Assembly: GCA_026120185.1 (NCBI GenBank) | Contig: JANUWF010002051.1 | Coordinates: 744,001 to 808,000 of the forward strand | Source of the DNA: Voacanga thouarsii | Taxonomy: Eukaryota; Streptophyta; Magnoliopsida; Gentianales; Apocynaceae | Reading direction: 5' to 3' | DNA: 64,000 nt | Part shown: positions 58,101 to 64,000 of the stretch, piece after piece | How positions within the stretch are numbered: the stretch's first letter is position 1 | Layout of the letters: each line of letters begins with the position of its first letter | The notes under the pieces: generated by a model | The model's input: only the letters and a program-made list of their open reading frames with translations | Databases searched by the model: none | What the model was told of the DNA's origin: nothing | Program-made: the position numbers and the translations under genes

Positions 58101-58278
58101 AAGGCAGACATCCCCATATTAGGAAAAATCAGCACCCCCTGCCCCTACTGAAATCTCTGTCTCATCTGGAAAAAGACAGAAGCATTTGGTAGTTAAGAGA
58201 AAATCTAGTAAGTTTGCTGGGCAGCATTCCAGAAAGGGTACTGGGTCCAAGATCGAGATTGTTCATATTTCCTAAGTG
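55199..58278 (+). pseudogene. Sire 2 env-like / putative plant transposon protein frame, interrupted by a solo LTR
   Basis: Starts ATGGTAAAATCACC with a Lys-rich N-terminus. Frameshifted segments contain SLVWEFYSNLRKG and FRVRGKNLEFDHLNRI. The best open stretch is 55926-56489 (187 residues): FGYLAVKLMMQTRNTPSKVL, KMFRYFSVDLNSV, MNVYSFKSFERIGYVRLDN, then a helical stretch ILEAINLLAIKVDSLSSEI and an acidic/Pro tail. After the solo LTR (56503-58032) the tail resumes (PPAPTEISVSSGKRQK) and stops near 58276. Similarity to Sire 1 at 17519-19048 despite heavy decay suggests an element protein. The middle resembles the putative plant transposon protein domain. No convincing signal peptide or membrane anchor is seen. 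Confidence 0.65.
56503..58027 (-). mobile_element. Solo LTR (copia type) inserted in the Sire 2 env-like frame
   Basis: 1525 bp with ends TGTTAGG...CCTAACA and a perfect 5-bp duplication caacc at 56498-56502 and 58028-58032. There is no internal coding sequence, so it is the product of recombination between two LTRs. Read on the minus strand it begins TGTTAGGGATATGCCCTA, similar in layout to the Tork-type LTR start at 46535, so minus orientation is likely. Confidence 0.88.
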
Positions 58279-59786
58279 ATCGTTCCTGTGGATTGATTCC
58301 TAAACTCCTTCTGCCAAAAACTCTTTACTGCTTTTCCATTTACAATTTTTACTTCTACTCCAGTGTTTGAACATTTTACCTTCTGCTTTTAGCTACTTTC
58401 TCTATATAACTGCTAAATATATAACCCTCTCTACTTTCTAGCCCCGATATTTACTAATTATTCTCCTTATTGTACATTTTTTATTGATGACAAAAGGAGG
58501 AGAAAATGGTAGTTGGGATTGTGATTGTGCACTGATTGTGCTATGCTGTGTTGTTTGTGATATATTGTGATTTGCTGTTGGAATCATGCACCACTATTGA
58601 CTGTTGTTGATAATTAGTATTGCTTATTATTAGCTTATGTAGTTAGAATCATGCACTACTGTTGACCGCTGTTGATGATTATTATTGGTTATTCTTGGTT
58701 TATGTACTATTGACTGATGTTGAATGAACTGCAATTGGATATTGTGCAGTGTTGTGCTATTGACTGGAAATAGTTATTATGTCTTGTACTGCAATATACT
58801 TGTATGTAAACTCTGAATATTCCTTATGATCCTGTGAAACACTCTATGGCATTCATGTTGGGATTTGGGTTTGTTATGATCATGTACTAGTTGTATTTTA
58901 GTTTATGATAAGTATGATTTGTGCTCTCTCATTGATTATGATCATAGTTTGTTGCAGTCTAAGAAGATTTAAGTAATTCAATAAAAACTAGTTTGATATC
59001 CTGTTTTGGTCAAAGGAGTTTGAAGTGTGTATAAAGATATCATTGAGATTGGGGTTGTTGATCAATCTGTTTTGAAAGTTATTACGATATGCTCTATGTT
59101 AAAAATCTCAGATGATAAGGATAATTATTCATATATTGTTCATTGCAAAAAACTTTCCTTGAAGTTTGAAATTTCTTGAGAAAACTAGGCTGGATCAAAA
59201 TTTCTGAAAACTCGTTACTTCCTGCACATACACAACGAGAATTTTGGAGACATATTTTCTTGATCCAAAGGTCCAGTTCAAAAATGAGCTTTTAAAAAAA
59301 GGGGGGAGGACAGTTTCTGTCTAACTTTACCCTATTTTGGACACATTTTTTGGATATCCAAAACCTAAAGACCAAAAGTTCCATAGTCTCCTTCACCTAG
59401 TTTTGGATGCACATTTTGGAAATCCAAAGTTTGAATCCAGTTTTCTCTCAAATCAAATTTCGTAATCGAATATCTTACATATGATCACATATGTACATAT
59501 TAAGGGGGAGTATCTCATCTTATGATTTATATTCTATACCTCCTTGTATACATATCTATACATTTTTTAATTACGGCTATTCTCTTAAGGAATAGTCGTG
59601 CGATAGAAGGAAGGAGGATATGGAGGTAAGTTGGGCCATAGGCTCATTGAGCTATGCTTGTGAGTATATACTTTAATTTTCTATCTTAATCTCATAAGCA
59701 CTCCTTAAGTCCTATCATGAGAGAATGCATTTCAATTTAAAAATATTATTATTTCTCTCAATCTAATATGTTCGTACTGTGCATAT
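58279..59786 (+). other. 3' non-coding region of Sire 2
   Basis: Collinear with 19049-20560 of Sire 1, including ttattgatgacaaaaggagg (58480-58500) and the block ending tttctctcaatctaatatgt. A ~65 bp tandem duplication (gaatcatgcac at 58581 and 58646) lies here. It breaks at 59787; the rest, including polypurine tract and 3' LTR, is not in the window. Confidence 0.65.
59784..59786. repeat. Presumed 3-bp target duplication tat of the CACTA element
   Basis: tat precedes the CACTA terminus. CACTA elements duplicate 3 bp. The partner copy would lie beyond the window. Confidence 0.5.
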
Positions 59787-60620
59787 CACTACTAGAAAAA
59801 GGCTGATTACCAACTGTCAAATTCTGTTGGTAGTTGTCCAATTTCTATTGGTAATACTACTTTACCAACAAATTACCAATAGAATTTGGTCTGTGGGTAA
59901 AACGCTTGTTGGAAAGTGTTAATAACAAGAGATTTTTAAGTCTATTGGTAATTTCCAACAGATTTTATTATTGATAATATTATATTTCAGTTGGTAATGA
60001 TTTCTTTGGGGTTAAATATTTTCTGTTAGTAATTTTATTACGTTCCCAACAAACTAACTACGTAGTTGGTAAAGTCGTTGGAATTTTTGAATTTTATATT
60101 TTGTTGGTATTTTTTCCAATTGATTGTTTAGTTGATAATATTGTTGGTAAGTTGCCAACAATTGCTTAGTTGGTATATTTATATTGTTAGTAATTATTAT
60201 TCATTACTAACAAACGATTTAGTTGGTAAATGTCGAAAAAGAAAATGCACATTGATAACTTACCAACTACAATTTAGTTGGTATTGCAAACATACTTTGT
60301 TGGTATATACCAATAGATAAATCTGTTGGTAAGCAGCTGCAAGTTGTTGTTATTACTTACCAATAGTGATCTGTTGGAAAGCACTTATAGATTGCTGTTG
60401 ATATGTACCAACTGATAAATCTGTTAGTAAGCACCTACATATTTGTGTTGGTGATTTCTATTAGTATGTAACAATAGGTAAATCTGTTGGTAAGCACTTG
60501 CAAATATATGGTGGTAAATAGCAACAGATCGTGTGTTGGTAACATTCGTAAATTTCGTTTGATATGTACCAATAGATTATTTTTTGGTAAGTACCAATTG
60601 ATTTTCCATTGGTAAGTAGA
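59787..60620. repeat. CACTA terminal repeat and subterminal motif array
   Basis: About 25 copies of TTGGTA or its complement TACCAA occur in both orientations within ~830 bp, often as TTGGTAAGCAC or TACCAATAGA. Such arrays are binding sites for the TNPA-type transposase protein in CACTA elements. The 60132-60320 frame in this array is not a gene. Confidence 0.85.
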
Positions 60621-60849
60621 ACTATATTATTACTATATAATCCATATACATATTTAATAAAGTAATCCTACATAATATTAAAAGTACATTCATACCAAAA
60701 GTCATACATCCATATTGAAAGTATATCAATATCCATAGCAAAAGTACATCAAACTCTAATATGGAACAAAAAATAGATAAAGTAAATTTGTTATGAGCTT
60801 AAAACAATATTTTACTTCATTAGTCCAAAATATGAAATAAATTCAAGAA

Positions 60850-61254
60850 CTAGCTCGTGAAGCATCCTCTTCCTTGAGTTCCTTGCCTTCGGATGTTAAG
60901 GATTTTACCTCGGATTGCAAGCGTTTATTCGCTTCTCGTAGTTCTTGAATAGTCTTGTATACTGATTCATCAACACTTTGCAATTCTGACTTTTGGACAT
61001 ATTCTGTAGACTATGCTAACGAACAAGATGAAGAGGATGACTTGTATGCAATAGATTTTTTTAGGTAGCTTAAACTGAGAGATCCCATGTTGTAGACTGT
61101 ATTACCCTTTTTTGTTGGTCCTGTAACTCGCAACCAAACATCAACCTTGTTAACTGGTTTTGGTTGCTCCCTTTTGGGTGTTTGATTTGTTATTAGTTCC
61201 GTCTTTTTTTGCAATTCCTCTTGGTACCTTATTTATGACAATGAAAACAGTATG
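60850..61254 (-). pseudogene. Last exon of a CACTA transposase (Ptta/En/Spm type)
   Basis: On the minus strand, an intron-like AG at about 61255 is followed by a frame starting YQEELQKKTE. It contains VDVWLRVTGPTKKGNTVYNMG and LSLSYLKK (about 61060-61130), features of the C-terminus of plant Ptta/En/Spm transposases, then a Ser-rich segment, a TAG stop at 61011-61013, and in the same frame a coiled-coil tail (TIQELREANKRLQSEV) ending at about 60850. The exons that should lie upstream are not found before the YIPF6-like segment, so this is a fragment. It ends ~230 bp from the subterminal array. Confidence 0.65.
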
Positions 61255-61414
61255 CTAGTAAAATAGTCCCAACAAAATAGCCTCCCAAAAAATAGCCCCA
61301 ACCAAGAACAAGTTTCCAGAGAAAAGCAAATAGAGAAAAGAGAAGATAGAGGGGTGGGTTGTTTCAGAGCTTGTAGGAGCAACAACTTGACTCACATTTT
61401 TCCAGCCACTTACC

Positions 61415-61570
61415 TACATTTTTCCAGCCTTAAACAAGAGGACAAGAATCCCCCTAACTGTAGCCACTTCACTCACATTTTTCCAGCCCTAAACAAGAGG
61501 ACAACAATCCCCCTCACTGTAGCCACTTCACTCATATTTTTTCCAGCCACTTCATTCACATTTTTCCATG
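61415..61570. repeat. ~59 bp tandem repeat inside the CACTA element
   Basis: The string acatttttccagcc recurs at about 61415, 61474 and 61534, with two full units (ctaaacaagaggacaacaat and tgtagccacttcact are shared). The plus-strand frame at 61354-61800 runs through it and is considered chance. Confidence 0.75.
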
Positions 61571-62706
61571 TAGTACTATATTACCACTCAATTCGCCAAT
61601 CAAAAATCAACTCCCTTCAACGAACCACAATCAAGTCACAACTCTACCACAATCAAACCAATTGTTCCGACATAGGTTTCAATATACCCAACACTATTGC
61701 AACCCACACTTCACAACTCAATCAAACAATCGACATGCTCCTCCTCATAATTGCCACAGCAAAAACTCAACAATCCATATTTCAAAGCTCAAACCACTAG
61801 CTAACCAACACAATTCAACCAACAAAACTTAACTTCTCTTCTCAAGTTTAATAGTATAAAACCAGTATCCAGTCAACTATAACTCAAGCTTAACATTTCA
61901 CATCAAAGGTAGCTCAATCATATATCAGTTTAAACTCAGCAAGCAAAATCAGAATGTAGCTCAACAGAGTCAACTCAATTCAATTCAAATTTCAGCAGCC
62001 AATCTCAATAGCAATTGCACAATCTAGTCCCTAGTAGTTTAAGTCCAATCACACAATACCAAGTAAATTCTCTGTCTAATTATAACACCAATCCTTAACA
62101 ATCAACAATTCAAACTGCTGTAGATTATCTCTGAATATTTATATGTTTTGAGTAATAAAGTATAGATTACTAGTTAAATGTGGATTTAGGGATGTGTGTC
62201 TTATCCATGCAATATGCTAAAATGGAAATTGTAGAAAACTTACTTCGTGTCTTATTCAACTGCCAATTTCTCTAATTTTGGCTTCAAATAGATGCATTTC
62301 TAAAACCAAGTAGCCATCCTAGTAACATTTACACATCAAAAGACTAGTAATACACACAGAGCATAAGAGAAAAGGAATAGAAATCAAAGAAGAGAGACAG
62401 ACCAATCAATTATGGTGGGCTGGGAAAGTTCTTTTGAACCGGCGGGTGGGCTTTTGAATACCCAAAGATCATCCATATTTGACACCAATTCATATTACAG
62501 ATGCCCAGACGTAGATACCGCCGTATATTAACTGGAAATTCATAGCAACAATAGCCAGCAATTAACTTCAATATTTGGCTTTTACTTTTCCACTATGCAC
62601 ACGCAAAAACCTACTAGAAGAAGAATAACGCAGACCGAAATGCCTAGCAAAAGTTCAATTTGTAGCTAATTACAACTATATACGTGAATAAGGCAAATAA
62701 TACTAC
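61571..62706 (-). other. Non-coding stretch between transposase exon and captured exon
   Basis: No coding exon is recognised on either strand. Its right edge, read on the minus strand, starts GTAGTA and looks like the first intron of the YIPF6-like gene. The remaining exons of a Yip1-domain protein (membrane segments two to five) were looked for on the minus strand and not seen. Confidence 0.55.
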
Positions 62707-63237
62707 CTTCTTCATAGAGAAGGACCAAGAGAGAATAAGGCCTAGAAAAATAATGAAGAAGAAAAGGCCCCACAGATCCCAATCCCTCAAGGCCTTCCTC
62801 AGATCCTCGCTATACGGATTGGGAAAAACCACCCATTTCAAATTTCTGACAATCCTCGACGGATCCCTCTTCACCGTGTCCCAAACTGACTCAATTAATG
62901 TATTAGAACCTGGGCCGAACCCAATAGATGCGATTGCAGATGGTCCCCTACCAGTAGCACCATTAGAGTGCGTGGAAGGACGTAATAGAGGTACTGAGAA
63001 GACTAGTGCAATAGCAAGAGGGATGAGAATAGGCTTGGGATGCATGGAGACAGACAAGGGTGGGGTAGGGAGAGGCGAAGAAGAGATGGGAATAGAGGTT
63101 CGCAGAAGAGACGGAGGATGAGCAGGGAGTACGGAGGAAGGATATGACTGTGAATTTATAAGATTTTCGATTTCGTCAATATTAGATTGGGAGCTCGAAT
63201 GTAGAGGTATGGTGTCATTGTGAGGATTGTGCTACAT
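62707..63237 (-). pseudogene. YIPF6-like Yip1-domain protein, first exon only
   Basis: Yip1-family proteins are multi-spanning membrane proteins of ER and Golgi acting in vesicle traffic with Rab GTPases. The 177-codon frame has a polar N-terminus with [14 protein letters not shown], a Ser/Pro-rich linker, and the highly conserved block [20 protein letters not shown], then [20 protein letters not shown], then the first membrane segment ([17 protein letters not shown]). It ends SMKK followed by GTAGTA, a good splice donor. Codon 2 is TAG; the next in-frame ATG is at 63055-63057. Everything after the stop is open. Later exons are absent downstream. The position inside a CACTA element suggests a captured fragment; a real gene split by the transposon is the alternative. 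Confidence 0.8.
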
Positions 63238-63520
63238 TTTCTCTCCTTCCTCATTCCTGTTGGACTGGGTTTAATGGATATCTTGCGAAATTTGTGTGTG
63301 AAGATGGCTATGATTGAGAAATTGCAGGGAGAAATTCGGGATCACGGCGAAGATATTGGGAAATTGGATGGGGGAAGGAGAGGAAGAAAATGAAGTGCTT
63401 GTCAGTGAAGAAAAGAGTGATGGCAATGGGGGAGTGATGCAGGGAAGAGGAGGAGGAAGATGCAGACCGGTAGAGGGACTGTTTGGGTTTTTGTATTGCT
63501 AATCTTCTTATCGAGCGAAC
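63238..63520 (-). promoter_or_regulatory. Probable 5' UTR of the YIPF6-like segment
   Basis: The ~280 bp upstream of the ATG on the minus strand are rich in C and T (TCTTCCTCCTCCTCTTCCC), like plant 5' untranslated leaders, and less AT-rich than the surroundings. The two plus-strand frames covering this area (62684-63121 and 63314-63502) are antisense shadows of the exon and leader. Confidence 0.45.
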
Positions 63521-64000
63521 TGTGAACTGTAAAGTGTTCTATGAACCTACAAAAATAAATAAATAAATAAATTAGACTTGTTCTCAAATTAATATTTAAT
63601 TTATAATTTATTAAATTCGATTATAAAATGGTATACTGTTTAATATATGTGTTTACATAAATATTTTTTAATTCTCTATTTAAAATGATTAACTTGATGT
63701 TTAAATCTTATTCACCTATCGTAGATGGGAATAGGTTAAATATAAAAGTACACCTATATAAAAATAATTGACTTGGTGTCTTCCATAAAATATAACCATT
63801 TATAAGATTTTAATAACAAGAAATTTCTCTTTTTCCTTATTAAAAAGATCTTAAATAAAACTTGTTTCAGTAACCGAGTCCTTAATTCTAACTTTAGAAT
63901 ACAAATGCTCTTGTATTGAAAAACAACATCAATGTTCATTCCACTAGCTCCGGGGCTATCCCAATTTGAGTGTTTCAATTAATATTGTACAGTGGGGCTT
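63521..64000. other. AT-rich sequence to the window edge, no gene seen
   Basis: No CACTA terminus and no credible coding sequence. It could be promoter sequence of the YIPF6-like gene or interior of the CACTA element. A short less AT-rich piece at 63947-64000 (ctccggggctatccc) is unassigned. Confidence 0.5.

Larger units (their letters stand above)
48514..59786 (+). mobile_element. Sire 2: Sire-type Ty1/copia element, plus strand, lacking its 3' LTR in this window
   Basis: The order is 5' LTR, iMet-type primer site, gag, protease, integrase, reverse transcriptase, RNase H, env-like frame (split by a solo LTR), and 3' non-coding region, broken at 59787 by a CACTA element. It is more complete than Sire 1 and serves as its template. 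Left flank cttga is the presumed target duplication. Point stops and frameshifts occur in every domain. Confidence 0.87.
59787..64000 (-). mobile_element. CACTA (En/Spm) transposon, 3' part, carrying host gene sequence
   Basis: The terminus CACTACTAGAAAAAGG is followed by a dense subterminal repeat region (to about 60620), the last exon of a Ptta/En/Spm-type transposase on the minus strand (60850-61254), ~1.4 kb of non-coding sequence and a YIPF6-like first exon (62707-63237, minus). No second terminus (CTAGTAGTG on the plus strand) occurs before 64000, so either the element continues past the window or its other end has been lost. If it continues, it is a gene-capturing CACTA element. The right limit given here is the window edge, not a real end. 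Confidence 0.7.

Noticed and set aside
61354..61800. 148-residue plus-strand frame
   Set aside because: It runs through a 59 bp tandem repeat and T/C-rich sequence inside the CACTA element; composition explains the frame.
62684..63121. 145-residue plus-strand frame with many Arg and Lys
   Set aside because: It is antisense to the conserved YIPF6-like exon, whose protein is clearly recognisable on the minus strand.

Overview
The window is nuclear DNA of a flowering plant, most likely a eudicot. It is AT-rich and made almost entirely of nested LTR retrotransposons, with DNA-transposon pieces at both ends. The lineages seen are plant ones: Athila-type Ty3/gypsy with a tRNA-Asp-like primer site, a chromodomain Ty3/gypsy element, Sire-type and Tork-type Ty1/copia, and CACTA. 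The only host-gene sequence recognised is the first exon of a Yip1-domain (YIPF6-like) membrane protein on the minus strand near the right edge. No intact protein-coding gene is present. Nearly every reading frame is a retroelement pseudogene, and no ribosomal RNA, CRISPR array or bacterial feature was found.

Left part (1-40440). A locus of ~400-460 bp tandem units (1890-4113, continuing at 38742-39240) lies within a ~1.05 kb inverted repeat (arms 2480-3540 and 39390-40440). Athila 1 (minus strand, 4114-38736, target duplication atatt) is inserted in it and is itself split three times. Sire 1 (plus, 8752-22133, duplication aacct) interrupts its reverse transcriptase/RNase H junction. Athila 2 (minus, 8826-14693) sits in the 5' end of Sire 1. 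A chromodomain gypsy element with 4.4 kb LTRs (minus, 25689-38404, duplication accaa) interrupts its 5' LTR. Four perfect 5-bp duplications in the window support the nesting.

Right part (40441-64000). Athila 3 (minus) begins at 40441 and is broken at 44658 by a Tork-type copia (minus). That element is broken at 48514 by Sire 2 (plus), which carries a solo LTR (56503-58027, duplication caacc) and is cut at 59787 by a CACTA transposon running off the window. The CACTA element holds one last-exon fragment of its own transposase and, upstream on the same strand, exon 1 and the likely 5' UTR of the YIPF6-like gene, which looks like gene capture. None of these right-hand insertions closes inside the window, so the missing halves should follow in reverse order beyond base 64000.

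Functionally the elements look dead in cis. The chromodomain element fuses gag directly to the end of RNase H. Sire 1 has lost the integrase core and reverse transcriptase. Athila 2 has no pol. Athila 1 has lost the protease catalytic aspartate. Two features go beyond routine decay: an acidic extra reading frame between primer site and gag in the chromodomain element, and a tRNA-like A-box/B-box segment inside its LTRs.
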